Source: an uncultured Clostridia bacterium
GTDB taxonomy: Bacteria > Bacillota > Clostridia > Oscillospirales > Acutalibacteraceae
Assembly (NCBI GenBank): GCA_946610835.1
Contig: CAMOCU010000086.1
Coordinates: 1 to 5,565, forward strand
DNA: 5,565 bases
Direction of reading: 5' to 3'
Below are positions 1 through 5,565 of this stretch, in pieces. The position numbers and the translations under genes are program-made. Below the pieces are notes generated by a model that saw nothing but the letters and a program-made list of their open reading frames with translations, was not told the origin of the DNA and did not search any database. How positions within the stretch are numbered: the first letter of the stretch is position 1; each line of letters begins with the position of its first letter.

Positions 1-1
1 C

Positions 2-556
2 GACCGCCACAGCCCCAAAACGCGTTTCGCCGCGGTGCGGTTCGGCAATGTGCTGGGCTCCAACGGCAGCGTGATTCCGATTTTTAAAAAGCAGATCGAG
101 TGCGGCGGCCCTGTAACCGTGACTGACCCGAATATCACGCGTTATTTTATGACCATTCCGGAAGCCGCGCAGCTGGTGATCCAGGCAGGCAGTTTGTCCA
201 AGGGCGGCGAGGTGTTCGTGCTGGATATGGGCGAGCCGGTTCGCATTCTTGATCTTGCAGAGAATATTATCAAACTGTCCGGCTTTGTCCCGTACAAAGA
301 GATGGACATTGTGTTTACCGGCCTTCGCCCCGGCGAAAAGCTGTACGAAGAGCTGACTATGACCGAGGAAATGAACGGCAGACAAAAAACAGCGAACAAC
401 AAGATTTTTGTTACGCCTGCCGTGGACTTTTCCGACGAGCTGCTGGAATCAACACTCGAGCAGCTGCGTCATGCTGATCGTCACAACGTGCGGGATCTGC
501 TGCGGCAGATCGTGCCGAACTTTCGTGAGAATCCCGACGCACCTTGCGTGGAATGA
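2..556 (+). CDS. CapD/EpsC-type polysaccharide biosynthesis nucleotide-sugar dehydratase/epimerase, C-terminal part (5' truncated)
   Basis: The reading frame is open from the left edge, so the true start lies upstream; the GTG at 35 is an internal valine, not a start. The 184 visible residues match the C-terminal half of the CapD/EpsC/FlaA1 branch of extended short-chain dehydrogenases. Signatures in order are VRFGNVLGSNGSVIP (from about residue 12), a GGPVTVTDP block, TRYFMTIPEAAQLV, FVLDMGEPVRILDLA and FTGLRPGEKLYEEL. Known members act on UDP-GlcNAc-type sugars as 4,6-dehydratases, some with 5-epimerase activity, giving precursors for surface glycans. The NAD-binding Gly motif and the catalytic Tyr/Lys lie in the missing part. 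It therefore cannot be told whether this is the short soluble form or the long form with N-terminal membrane helices, and the exact product sugar is open. The last codons run into the leader of the next gene, a GT4 glycosyltransferase, as expected in an exopolysaccharide operon. Confidence 0.95.
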   Translation, partial: DRHSPKTRFAAVRFGNVLGSNGSVIPIFKKQIECGGPVTVTDPNITRYFMTIPEAAQLVIQAGSLSKGGEVFVLDMGEPVRILDLAENIIKLSGFVPYKEMDIVFTGLRPGEKLYEELTMTEEMNGRQKTANNKIFVTPAVDFSDELLESTLEQLRHADRHNVRDLLRQIVPNFRENPDAPCVE

Positions 557-573
557 GCGATAGCACTGACCAG

Positions 574-583
574 AAAGGCGGAG
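574..583 (+). promoter_or_regulatory. Ribosome binding site deciding a TTG start at 589
   Basis: AAAGGCGGAG lies just after the stop of the preceding gene; its GGAG ends five bases before TTG 589. The in-frame ATG at 553 and TTG at 544 have no purine-rich SD sequence at a proper distance. This favours the TTG start, which is also where homologous proteins begin. Confidence 0.6.
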
Positions 584-588
584 ATGAT

Positions 589-1695
589 TTGCCCAAAATC
601 CTGTTTGTCGCTACGGTACCGGAGCATTTTCGGTACTTTCATCTGCCTTGTTTCCAAATGTTGGAGCAGATGGGGTACACGGTTGATACTGCCTGTGCGC
701 AGGCGGAAGATTTTCCGCACACCTCCCGCCGGTTTGCGGTGCCTATGGGGCGCAATCCGCTGGATCCGCGCAACATTAAGGCGTATTTTGTGCTGCGTCG
801 GATTCTGCGCGAGGGCGGATATGACGTTGTCCATTGCCACACACCGGTCGGCGGCGTGTTGGCGCGTCTGGCGGCGCGCGGATTGCGAAAGCGCGGATTG
901 CGTGTGCTGTATACGGCGCACGGGTTCCATTTTTATCACGGAGCGAGTCTGAGCGGCTGGTTGTTGTTTTATCCGGTGGAGTGGTTTCTCTCCTTTTGTA
1001 CGGACACGCTTATCACCATTAACCGCGAGGATTATGACCGCGCTTCCAGGCGTCTGCATGCACGCCGCACGGCATATGTCCATGGCGTGGGGTGCGATAC
1101 ATCGCGCTTCGGACGGCTGTGCGGATGCGCGCGCAACGAACGCCGTGCGCAGTTCGGCGCGGCGCCGGAGGATCGGATTCTCGTTTATGTTGCTGAACAA
1201 AACGAAAACAAAAATCAGGGGATGCTGCTTCAGGCGGCAGAACTGTTATATGACCGTGTTCCGCATCTACAGTTGTGGATCGTCGGACCTGACCATATCG
1301 CCGGAGTTTATGCCCGTCAGGCGCAGTCGCTGCGCGTTCCCGTGCGCTTTTTCGGCGAACGGCACGACATACCGGAAATTCTTTCCGTTTGTGACGTGTA
1401 TACCGCGTCGAGCCTGCGCGAGGGGCTGCCGGTCAATGTGATGGAGGCGATGGCGTCCGGGCTGCCTGTGGTTGCCATGAACAACCGCGGGCACCGTGCG
1501 CTGGTGCGGCAGGGCGAAACGGGGTTCCTTGTCGAGGATGCGGCGGATATGGCGCAGCGTGTGGAATGGCTGCTGACCGATCCGGCGCTGGAGGCGCGTA
1601 TGCGTGAAAATGCGCTGCAGCGCGTGCAGAAGTATGATCTGCAAAATGTATTGGAAGAGCTGCGGGATATTTATGCCCGACCGGAATCGAGGTGA
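589..1695 (+). CDS. Glycosyltransferase family 4, EpsD-like
   Basis: A GT-B fold transferase of 368 residues, a normal length for the family, predicted to be cytoplasmic and to add a sugar from a nucleotide donor to a lipid-linked repeat unit. Residues (counted from TTG 589) show the EpsD/CapM-like pattern: the first Rossmann strand KILFVATV at 3-10, HCHTPVGG at 82-89, TAHGFHFYHG at 109-118, a TDTLITINREDY stretch near 138-149, AEQNENKNQG around 202-211, and the donor-site block EGLPVNVME with the GT4 EX7E pair at Glu278 and Glu286. The start is chosen on the SD at 574-583 and because relatives begin MxKILFVATV. The alternative ATG at 553 overlaps the upstream stop by 4 bases (ATGA) and would add a polar 12-residue leader. 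The usual Gly-Arg of the GT4 phosphate-binding loop reads Ala-Glu here, as I recall for EpsD-like relatives. The family is clear; the sugar and linkage are unknown. Confidence 0.92.
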   Translation: MPKILFVATVPEHFRYFHLPCFQMLEQMGYTVDTACAQAEDFPHTSRRFAVPMGRNPLDPRNIKAYFVLRRILREGGYDVVHCHTPVGGVLARLAARGLRKRGLRVLYTAHGFHFYHGASLSGWLLFYPVEWFLSFCTDTLITINREDYDRASRRLHARRTAYVHGVGCDTSRFGRLCGCARNERRAQFGAAPEDRILVYVAEQNENKNQGMLLQAAELLYDRVPHLQLWIVGPDHIAGVYARQAQSLRVPVRFFGERHDIPEILSVCDVYTASSLREGLPVNVMEAMASGLPVVAMNNRGHRALVRQGETGFLVEDAADMAQRVEWLLTDPALEARMRENALQRVQKYDLQNVLEELRDIYARPESR

Positions 1696-1696
1696 G
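1689..1696 (+). promoter_or_regulatory. Ribosome binding site deciding an ATG start at 1701
   Basis: GAGGTGAG matches the anti-SD tail of 16S rRNA well and contains the TGA stop (1693-1695) of the upstream gene. Six bases separate GAGGTG from ATG 1701. The alternative GTG at 1692 lies inside this motif and has no SD of its own. Confidence 0.65.
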
Positions 1697-1700
1697 CACG

Positions 1701-2810
1701 ATGGCGCCTTTGCGGGTCCTGCATGTCCTGCATTCCATGAACTGCGGCGGAGCGGAAACGCTGATTATGCACCTGTACCGCGGAATGGATCGTGACAAAA
1801 TTCAATTTGATTTTCTTGTCAATGTGTTTGACGAAATGTTTTATGAGCGGGAGATCGAATCGCTTGGCGGCCGGATTTACCGCATGCCTTTTTTGACGCG
1901 CGTTTCTCCGCCGGTATATGCGCACCGGTTGTACCGCTTTTTCCGCACGCACGGCTATGCGGTTGTGCATTCCCATCTGGAAACGACGACCGGTCTGATT
2001 TTACGCGAGGCGAAGCGCGCCGGCGTCCCGGTGCGTATTGCGCACAGCCATAATTCCCGCTTTACGCGTACCGGATTGACCGCGCTGCCGGAGAATCTCT
2101 TCAAAACTTACTGCCGCGCATGGATCGTTCCGAGCGCAACAAAACTATTCAGCTGTTCGGAACTGGCGTCGAGCTGGCTGTACGGCCGTCATGCAGCGCA
2201 GAGCACGCTTCTGCCCAACGGAATCGACGCCTCTGCCTGCGCGTTTGACGCCGATGTGCGCCGCGCGGTGCGCGAATCGCTTGGCGTGCGTGACGGCGAG
2301 ACGCTGTTCGGCCATGTGGGGCGGTTCAACGACCAGAAGAATCATGCATTTTTGATAGAAGCGTTTCGTGCGTTTGCCGCCGATCATCCGGACAGCCGGC
2401 TGCTGCTGGCAGGCGAAGGCGAGTTGATGCAGCAGATTCGCGCCGAGGCTGCGCCGTTGGGCGAGCGTGTGATTTTTGCGGGTTTGCGGCGGGATGTACC
2501 GCGATTGCTGCAGGCGATGGATTGCTTTTTGCTGCCGTCTAAATTTGAAGGTCTGCCGCTCGTGCTTGTGGAGGCGCAGGCGGCGGGGCTGCCGTGTCTG
2601 GCGGCAGATACTGTATCTTCGATGGCGGATCTCGGTTTGGGCGCATTTCAGTTTGTACCGCTTCAGGTGGAAGAATGGACGCGACGCATGGCGAAAATAC
2701 CACCGCGCGTGCCGGATGCCGCTGCGCTTGTGGCGCAAAAAGGATTTGACTGCCGTCTGCAAGCGCGCAAGCTGCAGGCGTATTATCTGGAAAGTGTGGG
2801 TGGCGTATGA
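1701..2810 (+). CDS. Glycosyltransferase family 4, EpsF-like
   Basis: A 369-residue GT-B glycosyltransferase, close along its length to the EpsF/CapM-like group of exopolysaccharide operons. Seen in order: LRVLHVLHSMNCGGAETL (residues 4-21, first Rossmann strand and glycine loop), IQFDFLV near 35-41, EIESLGGRIY near 51-60, VPVRIAHSHNS at 109-119, LFSCSELASSWLYG near 149-162, GHVGRFNDQKNH at 204-215 (the Arg and Lys expected to contact the donor phosphates), and EGLPLVLVEAQAAG at 283-296 with the EX7E pair Glu283/Glu291. It would transfer one sugar of the repeat unit at the inner face of the membrane. The start is set by the SD at 1689-1696. A GTG start at 1692 would add three residues and overlap the upstream stop by four bases. 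The 3' end overlaps the next start as ATGA. Donor and acceptor cannot be read from the sequence. Confidence 0.94.
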   Translation: MAPLRVLHVLHSMNCGGAETLIMHLYRGMDRDKIQFDFLVNVFDEMFYEREIESLGGRIYRMPFLTRVSPPVYAHRLYRFFRTHGYAVVHSHLETTTGLILREAKRAGVPVRIAHSHNSRFTRTGLTALPENLFKTYCRAWIVPSATKLFSCSELASSWLYGRHAAQSTLLPNGIDASACAFDADVRRAVRESLGVRDGETLFGHVGRFNDQKNHAFLIEAFRAFAADHPDSRLLLAGEGELMQQIRAEAAPLGERVIFAGLRRDVPRLLQAMDCFLLPSKFEGLPLVLVEAQAAGLPCLAADTVSSMADLGLGAFQFVPLQVEEWTRRMAKIPPRVPDAAALVAQKGFDCRLQARKLQAYYLESVGGV

Positions 2811-3901
2811 CGACGCTGACAGTCGAACTCAGCGAGGTGCCGCTGCATTTGTATCAATTCCTGGCCGGGCTGCATCAGCTTTCCCGCCGGGGTCTGCGTG
2901 TGCGTTTTCGTCGGCTGCGTCCGAATGATGCGGATGTGCTGCCGTACAATATGCTGCGTATTGCAGCGGATTCAGGAAAGCGGTTGATCGTCGATATGAA
3001 CGACGGTTACGCCAATTTGCTCTCCGATCCGCAGCGTGTGGTTCCGTTTTACAACGGGTTGCTGGACAAATGCGACTTGCTGTACAAACGCAGCTTTGAC
3101 CCTGCGCAGAACGCAAAATTCTCCGATCCGGAAAAAATCCGCCCGACGCCGCCGAATTTTCTTGTAACCGTGCCGGGCAATCCGGCGCATTTACCCACAC
3201 CTTGCGATCCGCGGCGCGAGCAGATGAAAAAGCTCGTGCGTATGCTGCCGATTTCGCAGTATTACAACGGTCATGTGCGCGAGGAAAAGCTCTTCATTCC
3301 CGTTCGGATTTCCTCTGCGCCGCGAATTCTTTTCATGGCGCGCCTGTGGGATCCCGCGGGAGATTTCCCGGGCCAGCTGACAGAGCAGATGGCGCAGGAA
3401 CGGCATGAGATCAACGAATCGCGCAGCGCCTGTATCCGGCTGCTGCGGCAGGAATTCGGCGACCGCTTTTTCGGCGGTGTTGCGGCCACGCCCTTTGCAG
3501 TGCGCGCGTACAGCGATGTGGTTTTGCAGACGCCGTCCCTGTCCCGTAAAGATGCTTATCTGGAATTTATGAAATCCTTTGATATTCAGATTGCGACCAT
3601 GGGGCTGCACGGTTCCACAGGTTGGAAATTTGCGGAATATCTTGCTGCGTCCAAAGCAATCGTCAGCGAGCGCTTGTGCTATGAGAGTGCCGGGGGTTTG
3701 TGCGAGGGGACGCATTACCTTGCCTTTAACAATCCGGACAGCTGTGTGCAGGCTGTGCAAAAATTGAAGGACAACGATCTGCGCCGGGATATGATGGCGC
3801 AGAACGAGGCGTATGCCCGGCGCTGTCTGCGCCCGGAAGCGTTTGCGCGGTCTATTCTGCGCGATGCGCAGATAGAATTGCCTGATGACAGAAAGGAATG
3901 A
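2807..3901 (+). CDS. Putative GT-B-like glycosyltransferase, poorly characterised family
   Basis: A 364-residue protein without the classic GT4 EX7E block. The N-terminal part holds a possible Rossmann strand (LTVELSE, residues 4-10), RLIVDMNDGYANL at 59-71 and LLYKRSFDP at 91-99. The C-terminal part opens with ILFMARLWDP at 174-183, then ERHEINESR at 198-206, DIQIATMGLHGS around 259-270, and WKFAEYLAASKAIVSE at 273-288 followed by GTHYLAFNN at 301-309. That last section resembles the C-terminal donor domain of group 1 transferases of the Glyco_trans_1_2 type, with the usual E-x-L-A then 'protect/return' pattern and a final helix-rich tail. No signal peptide or membrane segment is visible. 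The start ATG overlaps the upstream stop by four bases (ATGA) with only a weak GGGTGG before it, so translational coupling is likely. The position among transferases supports a role in building the repeat unit. The coding call is firm; the enzymatic role is inferred. Confidence 0.78.
   Translation: MTTLTVELSEVPLHLYQFLAGLHQLSRRGLRVRFRRLRPNDADVLPYNMLRIAADSGKRLIVDMNDGYANLLSDPQRVVPFYNGLLDKCDLLYKRSFDPAQNAKFSDPEKIRPTPPNFLVTVPGNPAHLPTPCDPRREQMKKLVRMLPISQYYNGHVREEKLFIPVRISSAPRILFMARLWDPAGDFPGQLTEQMAQERHEINESRSACIRLLRQEFGDRFFGGVAATPFAVRAYSDVVLQTPSLSRKDAYLEFMKSFDIQIATMGLHGSTGWKFAEYLAASKAIVSERLCYESAGGLCEGTHYLAFNNPDSCVQAVQKLKDNDLRRDMMAQNEAYARRCLRPEAFARSILRDAQIELPDDRKE
3891..3897 (+). promoter_or_regulatory. 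Ribosome binding site deciding a GTG start at 3906
   Basis: GAAAGGA lies at the very end of the upstream gene, eight bases before GTG 3906. The in-frame ATG at 3885 has no SD before it and would overlap the upstream gene by 17 bases. The GTG start gives MPLLTVFTPTYNR, the usual beginning of this GT2 group. Confidence 0.6.
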
Positions 3902-3905
3902 TCGT

Positions 3906-4808
3906 GTGCCGCTGCTGACCGTCTTCACCCCAACGTATAACCGCGCCTATGTCCTGCCGCAGTGCTATGCATCCATGTGCCGGCAAAGCTGCAAAGATTT
4001 TATATGGCTTGTTGTGGACGACGGTTCCACAGACGGCACGCGCGAACTGGTGCAGTCGTGGCAGCGCGAGGATAACGGGTTTGAGATTCGGTATGTGTAT
4101 CAGAAAAATCAAGGGATGCACGGTGCACACAATCTCGCTTATGAAACGATCGACACCCTTTTGAATACCTGCATTGATTCCGACGACTATATGCCTGACG
4201 ATGCCGTGGAAAAGATTCTGCACTTTTGGCAAAGCTGTCCGCAGCGCGAGGATGTGTCGGGATTTATGGCGCTGGATGCAGACAAGAGCGGACGCATTCT
4301 CGGTACGCCGCTGCCCGATGTGCATGAACCGATCACATCTTATGACGTGTATTACAAATACGGTGTTAAGGGCGACAAAAAGTTCATCCTGCGTTCGGAT
4401 TTGACACGGCTGTATCCGTACCCGATTTTTCCAGGCGAAAAATATGTCAATCTGGCTACGAAATACAGCCTGCTGGACAAAGACTATAAACTGTGGATGC
4501 TCAACGAACCGGTATGTATTGTGGAGTATCTGCCGGACGGATCTTCGCGCAACATGATCCGTCAATACTTCCGTAATCCCCACGGTTTTGCGTACAGCCG
4601 CAAATTGTGCATGCAGCTGCCGTTTGCATCGTTCCGCTTTCGCTTCATTCAGGCGATGCATTACGTTTCAAGCTGTTTGATCCTGTCGGATCGGCGCTGG
4701 CTGGCGGACAGTCCGCGCAAAGCGCTGACGATTTTGGCTGCGCCTGCCGGTTTTTTGTGGTGGCTGCGTTTGCGCATTTTATATAGAAAAGAGAAAGAGG
4801 AAACCTGA
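3906..4808 (+). CDS. Glycosyltransferase family 2 (GT-A fold) with hydrophobic C-terminal tail
   Basis: A 300-residue inverting-type GT2 enzyme. From GTG 3906: TVFTPTYNR at 5-13 (nucleotide-binding strand), VVDDGSTDGT at 36-45, NQGMHGAHN at 68-76, and CIDSDDYMPDDA at 89-100, holding the metal-binding DxD as Asp-Ser-Asp. FPGEKYVNL at 175-183 and the block LNEPVCIVEYLPDGSS near 199-214 are typical of a GT2 group common in clostridial capsule loci. The last 35 or so residues carry a hydrophobic stretch with two Trp, then a basic tail (RLRILYRKEKEE), suggesting membrane association next to the lipid carrier. It would add a sugar to the growing lipid-linked repeat unit. The start is chosen on the SD at 3891-3897; ATG 3885 would add seven residues. 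It holds the GT2 role that EpsE has in Bacillus subtilis, but orthology is not shown. The middle of the gene is less GC-rich than the first GT4 gene. Confidence 0.93.
   Translation: MPLLTVFTPTYNRAYVLPQCYASMCRQSCKDFIWLVVDDGSTDGTRELVQSWQREDNGFEIRYVYQKNQGMHGAHNLAYETIDTLLNTCIDSDDYMPDDAVEKILHFWQSCPQREDVSGFMALDADKSGRILGTPLPDVHEPITSYDVYYKYGVKGDKKFILRSDLTRLYPYPIFPGEKYVNLATKYSLLDKDYKLWMLNEPVCIVEYLPDGSSRNMIRQYFRNPHGFAYSRKLCMQLPFASFRFRFIQAMHYVSSCLILSDRRWLADSPRKALTILAAPAGFLWWLRLRILYRKEKEET
4794..4803 (+). promoter_or_regulatory. Ribosome binding site for the EpsG-like gene
   Basis: AAAGAGGAAA overlaps the last codons of the GT2 gene. Its GAGGA ends 11 bases before ATG 4813, a slightly long but acceptable spacing. 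No other SD sits closer to this start. Confidence 0.5.
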
Positions 4809-4812
4809 CCGT

Positions 4813-5565
4813 ATGAATCGTTACATGCTCATTTTTACCGCGCTGGTGATCGGGACGTTTCTGACGGCGCTGCTTGCGCGCAGTATGCCGCTGCAGCGGC
4901 GTAACCCGTTTGGCGATCCGCTGCCGAATCCGTTCGGTTTTGTGATCCCTGCAGTGGCGTTCACGCTTTTCTCCGGGCTGCGCGACTCGATCGGAGATAC
5001 ATTCATGTACATGTACTCCTATCGCCTTCTGGATCCGGCGGAAATGGAGCCTGTGCCGTTCCAGATCGACGGCGGTATTCTGTACCCTTTTTTCCAATAC
5101 CATTTGCGCTTGCGGTATGACGAGCCTTACACGTTGTTGATGGTCTGCGCCATCTTCGCAATTGTGCCGACCATCTATATTCTTTACAAGTACAGCGCGC
5201 CGTATGAGCTGGCAATCGCGCTGTTTGTGCTCACAGGTTATTTCAGCTTTTCGATGAACGCCATGCGGCAGTACGCAGCGGCGGGGATTTATCTGCTGGG
5301 TACAAAATATCTGCTGAGCGAAAAAAAATCGGATTTTGTGAAATATCTGATCATTGTGCTGCTTGCGTGGCTGTGGCACTCAAGTGCATTGATTCTGATC
5401 CCGCTGTACTTTGTTGTGCGGCGCAGGGCATGGACGCCGCTGACAACGCTGCTGCTGCTTGGCACCGTGCTGTTGACGTTGACGTTTAATAGCTTTCTCT
5501 CGTCTTTTTTGGACGTTCTGGAAGATACGGATTTCAGTATTTATGCAGAGACAGACTGGTTTACA
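4813..5565 (+). CDS. EpsG-family membrane protein, probable polysaccharide polymerase (3' truncated)
   Basis: The frame opens at ATG 4813, four bases after the GT2 stop, and stays open for 251 codons to the right edge, so the end is outside the window. The protein is strongly hydrophobic, with likely membrane segments near residues 5-22, 42-55, 106-125, 131-147, 176-199 and 208-224. Family signatures are SGLRDSIGDTFMYMYSY at 54-70 (the Arg-Asp, Gly-Asp-Thr and Tyr positions typical of EpsG), SMNAMRQYAAAG at 147-158, and WHSSALILIP at 188-197. EpsG proteins, usually about 350-400 residues, are multispanning proteins thought to act like Wzy polymerases, joining lipid-linked repeat units on the outer face of the membrane. 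The charged loop between the second and third segments is probably extracytoplasmic or catalytic, but topology is not settled by eye. Its place after four transferase genes fits the polymerase role. Confidence 0.9.
   Translation, partial: MNRYMLIFTALVIGTFLTALLARSMPLQRRNPFGDPLPNPFGFVIPAVAFTLFSGLRDSIGDTFMYMYSYRLLDPAEMEPVPFQIDGGILYPFFQYHLRLRYDEPYTLLMVCAIFAIVPTIYILYKYSAPYELAIALFVLTGYFSFSMNAMRQYAAAGIYLLGTKYLLSEKKSDFVKYLIIVLLAWLWHSSALILIPLYFVVRRRAWTPLTTLLLLGTVLLTLTFNSFLSSFLDVLEDTDFSIYAETDWFT

Noticed and set aside
481..1200. Minus-strand frame of 239 codons opposite the EpsD-like gene
   Set aside because: It has no domain signature, spans a gene junction on the other strand, and has a composition typical of an antisense shadow.
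3609..4032. Twelve-base direct repeat ACGGTTCCACAG at 3609 and 4021
   Set aside because: It encodes similar Gly-Ser-Thr motifs (HGSTG and DDGSTDG) in two different genes. It is best explained by chance and shared codon use.
4755..4785. Possible promoter (TTGTGG with TTTTAT or TATATA) before the EpsG-like gene
   Set aside because: The -35 match is only three bases and the sequence lies inside the coding end of the GT2 gene, where an AT-rich patch is explained by Ile-Leu-Tyr-Arg-Lys codons. It is too weak to call.
3191..5379. Chain of long open frames on the minus strand (about 244-269 codons each)
   Set aside because: They lie opposite well-supported genes, and their translations are rich in His, Arg, Gln and Cys with no recognisable domain. 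They arise from the codon bias of the + strand genes.
1..5565. Terminators, tRNA or other RNA genes, CRISPR arrays, insertion sequences
   Set aside because: Intergenic gaps are at most 32 bases, and I saw no hairpin followed by a T-run, no regularly spaced repeat and no transposase-like coding sequence.

Overview
The window is a piece of a polysaccharide (capsule or exopolysaccharide) biosynthesis operon. All six coding regions are on the + strand, packed almost end to end. The first and last genes run off the window edges. The base composition (roughly mid-50s % GC by eye), the Shine-Dalgarno (SD) sequences of GGAGG type, the frequent NTG starts and the resemblance of the proteins to the Bacillus eps products suggest a moderately GC-rich Firmicute, perhaps a clostridial gut-type bacterium. 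That placement is an inference from style and protein resemblance; no marker gene is present.

Layout: (1) positions 2-556, the C-terminal part of a CapD/EpsC-type nucleotide-sugar dehydratase/epimerase; (2) 589-1695, an EpsD-like GT4 glycosyltransferase; (3) 1701-2810, an EpsF-like GT4 glycosyltransferase; (4) 2807-3901, a poorly described protein that looks like a GT-B glycosyltransferase; (5) 3906-4808, a GT2 (GT-A fold) glycosyltransferase with a hydrophobic, basic tail; (6) 4813-5565, the N-terminal two thirds or so of an EpsG-family multispanning membrane protein. The last gene has no stop in the window.

How they fit together: the first enzyme would make or modify a nucleotide sugar. 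The four glycosyltransferases would add sugars one after another to a lipid-linked repeat unit on the cytoplasmic face of the membrane. The EpsG-like protein is the likely polymerase or a membrane partner of chain assembly. The order (EpsC-like, EpsD-like, EpsF-like, unknown GT, GT2, EpsG-like) recalls the Bacillus subtilis order epsC-D-E-F-G, but the GT2 gene lies after the EpsF-like gene and an extra transferase gene is inserted.

No promoter, terminator, RNA gene, mobile element or repeat array is convincing. The longest gap between chosen coding regions is 32 bases, so the whole window reads as one transcript. At three junctions the best SD sequence lies close to or across the upstream stop codon and points to a start downstream of the longest possible one (TTG 589, ATG 1701, GTG 3906).
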